Source of the DNA: Verrucomicrobiales bacterium
Lineage (GTDB): Bacteria; Verrucomicrobiota; Verrucomicrobiia; Verrucomicrobiales; DEV007
NCBI GenBank assembly: GCA_029233965.1
Contig: JARGOP010000009.1
Span: forward strand, 46,755-110,754
DNA: 64,000 bases
Reading direction: 5' to 3'
The translations under genes and the position numbers were made by a program. Within the stretch, counting starts at the first letter, position 1, and every line of letters starts with the position of its first letter. The notes under the pieces are model-generated. The model was not told the DNA's origin. It did not search any database and was given only the letters and a program-made list of their open reading frames with translations. Shown piece by piece: positions 17,627 to 26,502 of this stretch.

Positions 17627-19858
17627 ATGACCCCGAATTTCTTTCGCCACGCTTTGCTTCTGTGCAGTCTGCTCGCTGTTCTCTTTCAGTCATCGGGCAG
17701 TGCCGAGGAGGAAAAACTCTCAGCAGAGTGGAGTGGAAGAGCCGTATTTGTGGCGCTGAAAAACGATGACCTTCGCGATGCCCGCAGGGTTCGTGATCTT
17801 GAGAGACTTGTTTCAAGGGCTGAAAAGGAAGGGGTCGGCGCTCTCATTTTTGAACTGGATTTCAGTGCTCAGGTCGAGCTGGAAACTCAGCAGCGCCTTT
17901 TCGATTTGCTGACGAATATTGAGGTTCCTTCGGTAGCCTACATCAATCCTTCGGCGACCGGTCCGGGCGCGCTGGTGGCGCTTGCGGCAGATTCCATTTA
18001 CATGAGCCCCAGCGCGATCATTGGTGCAGCGGGCGTGATTGTAGACGGGGACGATGACAATGAGGCAGCGAAACAGGCCGCGAGGCAACAGCAATCGGTT
18101 TTGAAAGCAAGGGCACGCAGTTTTGCCAAGATTCACGATCATCGGGTCGATGTGGTGGAGGCGATGATCGATGAGGATCGTGAGCTTAGGTTCGGGGATA
18201 CCATTTTTTCAAAGAAAGGGGAGCTCCTCACGCTGACTGCGGATGAAGCGGTCGAGTTGTTCGAGGGGAAACCAATTTTAGCGGAGGGAATCGTGGACAG
18301 TCGGGAGGCTCTTCTGAAAGAACTGGAGCTTTCCGGTCCGGTGATCGAAACGAATCCACGCTCTTTCGGGGAGTCTTCCAATCGCGAAAGGCTTACCAGC
18401 ACAGGCGGTGGGAAGAAGGAGGATTCCGCAGCTCCGGACACTGCTGAAGCCGGAGCGGAGACCGCTGCCGGGGAGGACGCCTTATTCGGGAAACGAGAAG
18501 AGGGCAGCTACAAAGGCAAGGTGGTCGTCTTGAAAGTGGGCCAGGACACGCTGGCGACTGGCAAGGCGAGTTTTGATTTTATGGACCGCACCATCAAAAA
18601 AGCGGAGTTGGACGGTGCTGCCGGTCTGGTCTTTGATATGGACACTCCCGGTGGATTTGCGTGGTACACTGAGGGGCTTGTTCTGAACAGTCTCCAAAAT
18701 GTTTCCTACCCGACTTTTACCTTTGTGAATTCAAGGGCGGAATCAGCGGGGGCGATTATCGCCGTGGGGACCGATCACATCTACATGCGCCCGGCCGCGA
18801 CGATTGGATCGGCTCTTGTCGTCAGTGGGACCGGCCAGGATTTGGCGGAGGACATGGCTGACAAGGTCACCCAGATGATCATTGGAACGGTGCGAAATGT
18901 TGCCGAGTTGAAGGGGCATAACCCGGATGTAGCGGAGGCCTTTGTGACCCGGGAAAAGGAAGTCAAAATTGACGGGGTCGTTGTTCATGAGGCCGGCAAT
19001 GTGCTGAACCTGAACACGATCCGGGCAACTGAAATCATCGGGGGATCCCCGGTTCTTGCGAAGGGGGTTGCCTCCAGCGTTGAGGATTTGCTCGAAGCGG
19101 AGGGGATTGAGGCGGAAGTTATCATCGCCGAGCCGCTCGGGCTGGAGGCCTTCGCTCACTGGGTGCAGAAACTTTCGATTCTTCTGATCGTCGTCGGCCT
19201 TGCCGGGGCCTATCTCGAATTGAACAGTCCGGGATTCGGTCTGCCCGGGTTGATCAGTGTCCTTGCTTTCAGCCTCTTTTTCTTCGGGAACTACCTTGCC
19301 GGAAATCTCGCCGGTTACGAGTTGGCGGTACTTCTCATTCTCGGCCTCGTTTTGATTGCCGTCGAAGTGTTCATTTTTCCGGGGGCGATCATCCCCGGAG
19401 CCGTTGGCGGTGCACTTGTGCTCGTCGCCCTCGGGCTCGCGATGGTGGACCGGGTTGATCTGGAATGGAAATGGAGCGGACTCCCCGGAGCAGAGACCTG
19501 GTTCACTCTGTTTCGTGAGTCATTCATCGGCGTGGCGATCGGACTGGTAGGCGCCCTCGTCGCAATTTTTGCCGGGATGAAATTCCTGCCCGACACCAGG
19601 CTGGGGAGACGTTTTATCCTGGAGGAGGCAATCTCTTCGGGCTCCGCACTCGATCAGGGCAGTTCAGAAGAAGGGGCTGAGAAAAAGTCTCTGGTGGGCG
19701 AAAGCGGAGAGACCGCGACCGATCTCGTGCCCTCCGGGAAAGGCCGGTTTGGAGATCAGCTGCTCGATATCATTTCGGATGGGGAATTTATCGTGAAAGG
19801 AACTGCAGTCACGGTGAGTCGACACGAAGGCAGCCGGATCGTCGTGGTGAAAGCCTAG
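17627..19858 (+). CDS. NfeD-like membrane-bound serine protease with duplicated ClpP-type domain
   Basis: The 743-residue protein (ATG 17627; a GTG at 17594 is possible) has a signal peptide ending near SSGSAEE, then two ClpP/crotonase-like domains. The first (about residues 40-210) keeps the fold landmarks ALAADSIYMSPSAIIGAAGVI, but the serine position of the usual RAASAGA motif reads ATGPGAL. The second (about 300-480) has DTPGGFAWYTEG and SRAESAGAIIAVG with Ser373, so it is the likely active one. Four to six transmembrane helices follow (about 515-660), then an OB-fold NfeD domain (about 685-743). Such proteins cleave membrane or stomatin-like substrates; no stomatin gene is adjacent. Confidence 0.85.
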   Translation: MTPNFFRHALLLCSLLAVLFQSSGSAEEEKLSAEWSGRAVFVALKNDDLRDARRVRDLERLVSRAEKEGVGALIFELDFSAQVELETQQRLFDLLTNIEVPSVAYINPSATGPGALVALAADSIYMSPSAIIGAAGVIVDGDDDNEAAKQAARQQQSVLKARARSFAKIHDHRVDVVEAMIDEDRELRFGDTIFSKKGELLTLTADEAVELFEGKPILAEGIVDSREALLKELELSGPVIETNPRSFGESSNRERLTSTGGGKKEDSAAPDTAEAGAETAAGEDALFGKREEGSYKGKVVVLKVGQDTLATGKASFDFMDRTIKKAELDGAAGLVFDMDTPGGFAWYTEGLVLNSLQNVSYPTFTFVNSRAESAGAIIAVGTDHIYMRPAATIGSALVVSGTGQDLAEDMADKVTQMIIGTVRNVAELKGHNPDVAEAFVTREKEVKIDGVVVHEAGNVLNLNTIRATEIIGGSPVLAKGVASSVEDLLEAEGIEAEVIIAEPLGLEAFAHWVQKLSILLIVVGLAGAYLELNSPGFGLPGLISVLAFSLFFFGNYLAGNLAGYELAVLLILGLVLIAVEVFIFPGAIIPGAVGGALVLVALGLAMVDRVDLEWKWSGLPGAETWFTLFRESFIGVAIGLVGALVAIFAGMKFLPDTRLGRRFILEEAISSGSALDQGSSEEGAEKKSLVGESGETATDLVPSGKGRFGDQLLDIISDGEFIVKGTAVTVSRHEGSRIVVVKA

Positions 19859-19869
19859 AGTTGCCGGGA

Positions 19870-21285
19870 CTACATCGGCGCGATCCGTTCTGACCCGACA
19901 TCGGTCGTCAGGTTGACGTGGGCGTTGAAGCTTTCAAGGATGAGTTCATGTTTAAGTGCTTGATAAGCAGTGTCTCCCCAGAGGTTTTTATGCTCTTCTG
20001 GATCCATTTCAAGATCGAATAATTCTCCAAGATTGAGACTGTGGTAAACCACGAGCTTGTATTGCTCACGCCGGTGCATCGTGGCAAACGTCCCGTTGCC
20101 CTGAGTAAACTTGGGGGCAAGAGCGTCGAAATACTCGCAACGAACGAATGGTCTCACGGGGGCGTCCAGTGGTGCTTCCTCCAAGAGGCGAGTCAGAAGG
20201 GAATGACCCTGATGATATTCAGGGATTTCGGCTCCGGCGATGTCCAGCAGGGTGGCTGATAAGTCCAGAAGTTCGACCGGAGTGTCCGTCCTTCGTCCTC
20301 CCGCGAACTGCCCCGGGAACTTGAAAATCAGGGGAACCCTGACGAGACCTTCGTAAAAGCGGCAGCCTTTGTAGAGGAGACCGTGATCACCGAGCATTTC
20401 GCCGTGATCGCTTGTGAAAATGATGACGGTATTTTCCGCCTCTCCCGACTCGTCGAGAAACTGGAGGAGACGGGCGAGCTGGTCATCGATCAACGCGATC
20501 ATCGCATAGTAGTCGGCCTGAGCCTGCTGGCCGTCGAATTCAGAGGGATCGCGGGACTGCGTCTGAAAATCTGCCTCAGCGAGCGCATTCTGAGCCTCGA
20601 CGTCTCCGGGCTCAAAGGCCGGACCGGGCATGTCTTCGGCTCGGAACTTTGCGGCGTAAGCCTTGGGGGGGATGAATGGCGGATGGGGATCGTAGACGTT
20701 GATGTTCAGCATCCAGGGGGAATCTCCCCGATCTTCGGAAATGAATTCGATGGCTCGCGTGGTTGCCCAGGTCGTCTGATGCAGCTCCGCAGGAACGCGG
20801 TCTTCTGTTTCGCGCAGGGCGTTGAGGTCTTCGCCCTGCTCTCGTACCCAGTCCGCGTAGTCGTGGGTGCCGGGCTCCCAGTCGTCCCGTGGAGCATGAC
20901 TGAATTTCCAGTAGCGGAAGCCGTCGTTTTCGATGCGGGGTTCCGTCCGGTAGCCGGCACTTTGCAGATGAAATTTTCCGATCAAGCCGCAGTCATATCC
21001 CTGATCGGCGATCAGTTTGCTGATCAGGGGCGTTCCGTCAGGGAAGGTGTCGTTGCCGTTGCGGGTGTTGTGAAGTTTTGACGGGTAAAGACCGGTCATG
21101 ATACTGCTGCGACTCGGGGTGCAGATCGGGCTTTGGCAGTAGGTGTGCTCGAAGGTGACTCCCTCCGCGACGAGGCGGTCCATCGCAGGCGTTTTGACAT
21201 GGGGATTTCCGAGGGCTCCGATCGTGTCGAAGCGCTGTTGATCGGTGCAATACCAGAGGATGTTGGGGAGTGATGGAAGCGACAT
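19870..21285 (-). CDS. sulfatase (type I, formylglycine-dependent), no signal peptide
   Basis: The 471-residue protein starts MSLPSLPNILWYCTDQQRFD, with the first metal-binding Asp. It has the CTPSRSSIMTG motif, whose Cys is converted to formylglycine, then GLIGKFHL with the conserved Lys, and the metal-binding TSDHGEMLGDHGLLYKG. It belongs to the arylsulfatase/phosphonate monoester hydrolase branch of the alkaline phosphatase superfamily. Unlike the sulfatase at 34890 it has no N-terminal signal peptide, so it is predicted cytoplasmic, or its true export signal is missed. The substrate is probably a sulfated glycan or organosulfate. It ends 11 bp from the convergent NfeD-like gene. Confidence 0.9.
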   Translation of the reverse strand: MSLPSLPNILWYCTDQQRFDTIGALGNPHVKTPAMDRLVAEGVTFEHTYCQSPICTPSRSSIMTGLYPSKLHNTRNGNDTFPDGTPLISKLIADQGYDCGLIGKFHLQSAGYRTEPRIENDGFRYWKFSHAPRDDWEPGTHDYADWVREQGEDLNALRETEDRVPAELHQTTWATTRAIEFISEDRGDSPWMLNINVYDPHPPFIPPKAYAAKFRAEDMPGPAFEPGDVEAQNALAEADFQTQSRDPSEFDGQQAQADYYAMIALIDDQLARLLQFLDESGEAENTVIIFTSDHGEMLGDHGLLYKGCRFYEGLVRVPLIFKFPGQFAGGRRTDTPVELLDLSATLLDIAGAEIPEYHQGHSLLTRLLEEAPLDAPVRPFVRCEYFDALAPKFTQGNGTFATMHRREQYKLVVYHSLNLGELFDLEMDPEEHKNLWGDTAYQALKHELILESFNAHVNLTTDVGSERIAPM

Positions 21286-21353
21286 GAATTTGGCTATGGT
21301 ATTGGATAAGTTGGAAGTTGCAAAAACTCAGGCTCGCGATTAAAGACAACCCC

Positions 21354-21602
21354 ATGAGATCTCTCAGCCATTTGTTTCTTGGATTGAGCATCGCCGGCCT
21401 TTTTCTGCTGGGATGCGAGCGGCACCAGTTCGACGACACGAAGATTCTTCACGGGGACCATGGATCCCATGGCGGTGGTCATGCCGCAGACGATCATCAT
21501 GGAGAAGCTCACGGCGAAGACAAGGCTCACCACGAGGAAAAATCTCACGGGGAGAAGCCGAAAGAGAAGAAGAAAGAAGAGCCTCGCGACGTCGGTCTTT
21601 AG
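21354..21602 (+). CDS. histidine-rich lipoprotein (82 aa)
   Basis: The ATG at 21354 gives a lipoprotein signal (LFLGLSIAGLFLLGC, lipobox LLGC). The mature 60 residues are very rich in His, Asp, Glu and Lys: HGDHGSHGGGH, DDHHGEAHGEDKAHHEE, then a Lys/Glu tail. There is no globular domain. It probably binds divalent metal ions at the membrane, either for storage or to hand metal to a partner; this is inference from composition. It is divergent from the sulfatase, whose formylglycine active site needs Ca or Mg. Its 3' end overlaps the cytochrome lipoprotein gene by 4 bp, tail to tail. Confidence 0.7.
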   Translation: MRSLSHLFLGLSIAGLFLLGCERHQFDDTKILHGDHGSHGGGHAADDHHGEAHGEDKAHHEEKSHGEKPKEKKKEEPRDVGL

Positions 21603-22651
21603 TCTTTCGTCGAGGCGGGAAGCTTTGACTCAATAAACGTCCGGAGACTCTCGATCTGTGCGTCATTCAGTCTTTCCTTCGAGAAGGGAGGCATGTGCGC
21701 GGTGGTTTCGTCTTTCGAGAAAGTTCCGATTCGCAGGTGCTCATAGAGCCATCCCTCACGGAATCCTTTGCCAATCAATTCCCAAGTCGAAGCCCTCTCA
21801 CCGAAGTAGTGCTCGGAAGCTCCCCCGGCGCCGTGACAATGAAGGCATGATCGTGACCAAATCGCTTCCCCGGTTTCTAAATCGGGCACTTGTTGGACTT
21901 TGAACCCCTCCCGGGGATCATCGGGAGGCCTGCCTGCCGTTGAATTGGTGGAAAGAAGATAGTTTTCCTGAAGATCATTGATGATCCATGAATGTTCGTC
22001 GGGGTTCAGTGCGCGCCGTTTCAGCTCAGCAAGATCGGCTCCCCGAAATCCGAGGTCTCCGACTCTCCATTCGAGCGACCAGAGGTAGGAGAGGAGAGCT
22101 TCCATTTCTGGTTCATCGAGTTCTCTGCCTCGGGCGAGTGTCGTGGAGCAGAATTGAATGGCGCCTTCGAGATCCTTCGCGATGTCCCCCGATGCCCCGA
22201 AGCGTTTTCCGATCTCCCCCTGGAAGAATCCTTCACGGTTCACGACACCGGCAAAGGATGGAGCGGGAAGATGGGGCAGATCGTTCTCGATCGTGTAGGC
22301 GAGTTTGGCAACAGGATCTTCGTAAGTATCCGCAGTAGACTGTTCCCGCGCGGTGCCATGGCAGTCAGCGCAGTAGAAGTAAGCGGAGAGCTTTTTGCCT
22401 TCGGTATCGGGAATCCGCCCCTGAAACACGAGGCTGCGGCCATCGTCAGCTTTTTCCTCTGCGGTGAAATCCGGAGGGAGTGTTGACAGATCCGCCCCCA
22501 ATCCTGACAATAATGCATGGAGGGCTGTCGCATCGCTTACTCCGGTGGGATCGAAAGCCTCGCCGTTCGACGAAAGTCGAGGTTCTTCACAGGCTGCCAG
22601 AAAAACAGCAAAACCGGGGAGCAGAATGCGCACACTGAGACGGGGAAACAT
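21599..22651 (-). CDS. diheme cytochrome c lipoprotein
   Basis: The 350-residue protein has a lipoprotein signal peptide (LLPGFAVFLAAC, lipobox Cys21) and two heme c sites, CADCH (residues 94-98) and CLHCH (269-273). Possible axial Met ligands lie in AHMPPF near the C-terminus. This is the layout of c-type cytochromes anchored to a membrane by lipid. It resembles two fused cytochrome c domains linked by a helical region. The start at 22651 is preferred because the frame upstream lacks an export signal. It is divergent from the large triheme protein (100-bp gap), which suggests a shared promoter region and a common redox role. Confidence 0.82.
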   Translation of the reverse strand: MFPRLSVRILLPGFAVFLAACEEPRLSSNGEAFDPTGVSDATALHALLSGLGADLSTLPPDFTAEEKADDGRSLVFQGRIPDTEGKKLSAYFYCADCHGTAREQSTADTYEDPVAKLAYTIENDLPHLPAPSFAGVVNREGFFQGEIGKRFGASGDIAKDLEGAIQFCSTTLARGRELDEPEMEALLSYLWSLEWRVGDLGFRGADLAELKRRALNPDEHSWIINDLQENYLLSTNSTAGRPPDDPREGFKVQQVPDLETGEAIWSRSCLHCHGAGGASEHYFGERASTWELIGKGFREGWLYEHLRIGTFSKDETTAHMPPFSKERLNDAQIESLRTFIESKLPASTKD

Positions 22652-22751
22652 GGGATGCCGGACGAACGAAAGGTGACAAAAATTCATAAGTGTAACATTC
22701 GACTCGTCCAAGAGAACGATTCGATCATAGACTACCCACTTGAACCGCTTC

Positions 22752-25559
22752 ATGAAAAATCCAGTCACCCCCTTTCGACGATTTTTTGCAATCCTTCCCG
22801 GCCTTTTTGCTGCAGGTATTCTCTATGGAGAAGAGGACCTCACGCCGAGGGTATTGTCTCTTTTTCAGGAGAAGTGTCAGGAGTGCCACCATCCGGACAC
22901 GAACGACGATTTCCCCTATCTTCACGAGGCGGTGTCGATAGAGGACCTGATCAGCGACGAAGCGATCGTTCCCGGAAAGCCCGGGGAATCTGTCATTCTT
23001 GAGCGGGCTCTTCTGGAAGCCGATTCGCGGAAGCGAATGCCAAAGAGTCGCGGCGCGGAAGGGGATGACAGTTATCGCCCGCCGCTCACCCCCGAAGAAA
23101 CCGGTCTGCTAAGCCGTTGGATCGCGCAGCTGGAGGCCAAACCGGCTCCTGAACTCACTTCCACGGAGTCGGTGAGCGGAACACCGGAACCCATCGAAGT
23201 CACCGTGTCCGTTTCTGACAATCCGGATGAAATGCCAAACGGGGTCAGTCTCGATGAAAAGGTTCATTGGATTTTCGAGCAGCGGTGCGCGAAGTGCCAC
23301 TCGGGGGATTACGAACCGGAACTCCACGGCACGATCAATCTCGCGGTTCTCTTCTCCGAAAAAGATGCCGATGGGAAGACTCTTCTCGCGGAGACGATCG
23401 CGGAGCGAATCCTGAGGGATCACGACTCGGAAGGGCGGATGCCGAAATCAAAGGGTGGTCCCGGAGATAAGAGTTTCCGCCCGCCGCTGATGGATCCTGA
23501 GAAGGAAGTCATCAGAAAATGGGTCGAGGCAGGGAAGCCGAAACAAATCGAGCGACGTCTCATCACCAATGCTGAAGTGGTCGGGACGATTTATGAGGAT
23601 TTGAGGAGTGCAGGGGAATCTGAGCGTCGATTTTTCCGTTACCTGACCCTGACAAATCTTCATAACGGGAAAGACAGTGAAGGCAATGCTTTGGTGCCTG
23701 ATCTCGATCCTCATCGTGCCGCAGTCAGCAAACTGATGAACAGCCTTTCCATGAATGCGAAGATCATGCGACCGACCGCAATCGATGAGGCGCAAACGAT
23801 CTACCGAATCGATCTCCGCGACTACCATTGGTATCCGGAGGACTGGGATGAAGTGGTGCAATACTACCCTTACGGAATCCTCGGCATTGACCGCCAGAAG
23901 GAACAACTGATCGAGCGCTACACCGGATCAGCGATGGCATACCTCCGCGCCGATTGGTTTACTTTTGCGGCGGCTCAGCCACCTCTCTACGATGACATCA
24001 TGTATCGCCTTCTCGGAATCGAATCGGACAGGGACGATGACAATGTTCTGCAGATGTTGGAAGAAGCCCTCGGAGTCGACCGGATCGGAAATCTCCGGGA
24101 AGGCAACGCAATGCGGGCAGGATTCCAGTTCTCGGGTGTCTCCGAAGCGAATCGCCTCATTGAGCGTCATGAGCTGGGCGCTTACCAGGGGGCCTATTGG
24201 GTCAGCTATGATTTCACGCCGCTCAGTCCGAAGCGGACTCAGGAACTGAAGCTCGCACCGCTTGGACCGATGGATGCCGGCCTCACCGACGACGAAGATC
24301 ATATCTTCGAACACGATGGGGGCGAGATGATTTACAATTTGCCCAATGGTTTGCAGGGATACATGCTGACCACTCAGGACGGGCATCGACTCGACCGTGG
24401 ACCAATTGAAATCGTTCAGGATGACAATCGTCAGGACAACGTGATTCTGAATGGCATCTCCTGCATGGCCTGTCACGACCAGGGAATTAAACCGGCGATT
24501 CGGGTGACGGATCCTTCGAAAAGAACGCTGGAGGGAATGACTGATGAAATCGGGCCGCTGGTTTCCGCAGCCGGAATCCTCGACTTTGAGGAGCAGAACC
24601 TCCTTGAGAAGCTTTACGTGGAACCGGAAGTGCTTCAGGCCGCGGTGAAGAAAGACTTTGAGCGCTTCACCCGGGCTGAAGCTGAGGCAACCGGCGGCAT
24701 GGCAGGATCGACGGAGCCGGTCGTGGGCCTCTACAATGAGTTTCGTTCCCCCGTCACAGTGCGAAAGCTCGCGAGTGAGTTCGGCATGGATCTGGAGGAA
24801 TTGATGAAGCTGATGGAGGAGGAAAGCCACCAGAGCGAAACCCTGAGCGTGATCGCGAGTTCGATGGCGCGCGACCTGCCGGTGCGTCGGGAGAACCTCT
24901 TGCGGGAATATATCGCGGTGGTTTACGCCCTCGGCTATGAGCTGATGCCCTTTGTTCCTCTGGGGTATGAGGACTTCGGCGGGGAGAAGTATGCGACATT
25001 GATTGCCGATTCAGATCAGTATCACGCTGCCTTCGGCGATGGAGCCCACAGCATTACCACGACGAAGAAGGCCTTGCTCACTTCGAAAGAATCGGCGGAA
25101 ACCCTCGCTCAGGAATCGGTGCTGCTTCCCGATGGAGGAAAGCTGAAGATCTCGATCCAGCCGAATCTGAAAGTGGGGGACCGGGCTGAACTCGACATCG
25201 TCGCGACAGCTGATGCTCATATCCGCGTCTTTCACTTCAGCTCGGACGAGCACGTCACGGAACTCTTTCCGGGGAATTCAGACCGCGCGACCCTTCGCCC
25301 GAAGAACAAAAAGTTGCGCGTTTCCTGGGAAACCACAGCACCGGGCGGAGCCGAGCACATTATCGTCTACGCGGCGAAAAGTGAAATCAGTAACCTGGCT
25401 CACGGACAGAAGGCGGGAGACTTTGTTCTCTTTCAGAAAGACGATGTCTACTCGGCCCGCGGGATTCCCAAAGCGATCAAGGTCACGGAAATTGTGGATG
25501 TAACGGGGGCCCCGGCGAAGATCGTCCAGGCGCGCATTGGTTATTTCCTTAAGGACTGA
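22752..25559 (+). CDS. large secreted protein: two PSCyt1-like cytochrome domains, third CxxCH site, C-terminal DUF4384
   Basis: The 935-residue protein has a signal peptide (FFAILPGLFAAGILYGEE). Two planctomycete-cytochrome-like domains follow, with CQECH (residues 42-46) and CAKCH (179-183), each followed by a matching SRKRMPKS / EGRMPKSKG element. A long central region (about 260-790) holds a third site, CMACH (571-575). A C-terminal beta domain from about residue 796 (VTELFPGNSD, GAEHIIVYAAKSE) matches DUF4384. A TTG at 22740 is also possible as the start. DUF4384 is often found in caspase-like or surface proteins. The OmpA-domain gene follows after 41 bp, so the product may be tethered to peptidoglycan. 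The function is undetermined; electron transfer or peroxidase-like activity is inferred from the hemes. Confidence 0.8.
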   Translation: MKNPVTPFRRFFAILPGLFAAGILYGEEDLTPRVLSLFQEKCQECHHPDTNDDFPYLHEAVSIEDLISDEAIVPGKPGESVILERALLEADSRKRMPKSRGAEGDDSYRPPLTPEETGLLSRWIAQLEAKPAPELTSTESVSGTPEPIEVTVSVSDNPDEMPNGVSLDEKVHWIFEQRCAKCHSGDYEPELHGTINLAVLFSEKDADGKTLLAETIAERILRDHDSEGRMPKSKGGPGDKSFRPPLMDPEKEVIRKWVEAGKPKQIERRLITNAEVVGTIYEDLRSAGESERRFFRYLTLTNLHNGKDSEGNALVPDLDPHRAAVSKLMNSLSMNAKIMRPTAIDEAQTIYRIDLRDYHWYPEDWDEVVQYYPYGILGIDRQKEQLIERYTGSAMAYLRADWFTFAAAQPPLYDDIMYRLLGIESDRDDDNVLQMLEEALGVDRIGNLREGNAMRAGFQFSGVSEANRLIERHELGAYQGAYWVSYDFTPLSPKRTQELKLAPLGPMDAGLTDDEDHIFEHDGGEMIYNLPNGLQGYMLTTQDGHRLDRGPIEIVQDDNRQDNVILNGISCMACHDQGIKPAIRVTDPSKRTLEGMTDEIGPLVSAAGILDFEEQNLLEKLYVEPEVLQAAVKKDFERFTRAEAEATGGMAGSTEPVVGLYNEFRSPVTVRKLASEFGMDLEELMKLMEEESHQSETLSVIASSMARDLPVRRENLLREYIAVVYALGYELMPFVPLGYEDFGGEKYATLIADSDQYHAAFGDGAHSITTTKKALLTSKESAETLAQESVLLPDGGKLKISIQPNLKVGDRAELDIVATADAHIRVFHFSSDEHVTELFPGNSDRATLRPKNKKLRVSWETTAPGGAEHIIVYAAKSEISNLAHGQKAGDFVLFQKDDVYSARGIPKAIKVTEIVDVTGAPAKIVQARIGYFLKD

Positions 25560-25600
25560 ATTTCGCAGGCATAAATCCTATCATCAATCGACAAACCTTC

Positions 25601-26335
25601 ATGAACACTCGCGACCCGCTTCCCGCTTTACTGATTGCCGTCTCGTTCCTCATTGCCCCGGGGCAGGGAACTGCGCAGGATTCCACCGAAGAGTTGATCG
25701 AAAAATTACGCGGGCAGGCGGGCAGGGAAAAGCCGGAGGAAGGCCTCAAAACCCGGGGGCTCGTGACCCGCTCAGTGTCGGCGGCCCCGGCCGCGCCATC
25801 CACGGAAACGCGCTCGCTCTACTTCAGCACTCGCGGTCTTCCGGCTGCGATTCAGATTGCAGCGGATGAAGATACGGTGAAGCTGACGAAGACGACGGCA
25901 AAGGCATCCGACGGCGCCGGCGACTACTCAGTCAAAGCCGGAGAAGAGGCGATTGAAGTGAAGTATTCGGTCGATCCCGAGTCGAAGGTGACGAGGGACA
26001 ACATTCTCTTTCGCCGGGGCAGCACGGAGTTCGCCGATGAAGCCTCGTTCCAGGTCGTCTCCCAGCTTGCGGATGCTCTGCGTGATCCTTCGCTCGCTGA
26101 TTTGAAATATGTCATCGAAGGTCATGCCTCAGCCGAAGGCAGTGCCTATGCCAACCAGGTTCTTTCACAGCAGCGCGCGGAGCGGATTGTGAATGTGCTT
26201 TCCAGCCTCGGGGTCAATGCGTCGCGCCTTCTTCCCCTCGGATTCGGCGAAACACAGGCTCGATTCCCGGCACATTCCGAGGAGTTCATGCTCAAGCAGG
26301 ATCGCCGCGTCGTGATCTTTCGGCTTGATGAGTAG
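25601..26335 (+). CDS. OmpA-family peptidoglycan-binding protein
   Basis: The 244-residue protein has a signal peptide (LLIAVSFLIAPGQGTAQD), an Ala/Pro-rich spacer, a short beta region, and a C-terminal OmpA/MotB domain (about residues 135-244). The domain's landmarks are ILFRRGSTEFADEAS, VIEGHASAEGSAYANQVLSQQRA, the NVLSSLGV helix, LLPLGFGETQ and DRRVVIF. The Asp that contacts diaminopimelate in the TD-x-x-G-x-x-x-x-N motif is Ala here (HASAEGSAYAN), while the Asn and the downstream QQRA remain. It follows the triheme/DUF4384 gene by 41 bp, so the two probably form an operon. Confidence 0.85.
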   Translation: MNTRDPLPALLIAVSFLIAPGQGTAQDSTEELIEKLRGQAGREKPEEGLKTRGLVTRSVSAAPAAPSTETRSLYFSTRGLPAAIQIAADEDTVKLTKTTAKASDGAGDYSVKAGEEAIEVKYSVDPESKVTRDNILFRRGSTEFADEASFQVVSQLADALRDPSLADLKYVIEGHASAEGSAYANQVLSQQRAERIVNVLSSLGVNASRLLPLGFGETQARFPAHSEEFMLKQDRRVVIFRLDE

Positions 26336-26446
26336 TGCTGAAACGCCTCTGCGACAGGGCGGGCCGTTTGAGGTGATTCGTCCACGGACCGGGAGACCGG
26401 GTCTCTCCGGTCGCTTATCGCTCCGCTCCCGAAGCAATCCGGGCAC

Positions 26447-26478
26447 AAAAAAGGCGGCGCATGACGCCCCGCCTTTTT
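26447..26478. terminator. bidirectional intrinsic terminator
   Basis: AAAAAAGGCGGCG-catga-CGCCCCGCCTTTTT is a G+C-rich stem flanked by A and T runs, so it can terminate in both directions. It sits between the convergent OmpA gene (plus, ending 26335) and the DUF1080 gene (minus, ending 26503). Confidence 0.8.
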
Positions 26479-26502
26479 CAGAAATCGTTACTCTGGCGAA
26501 TC

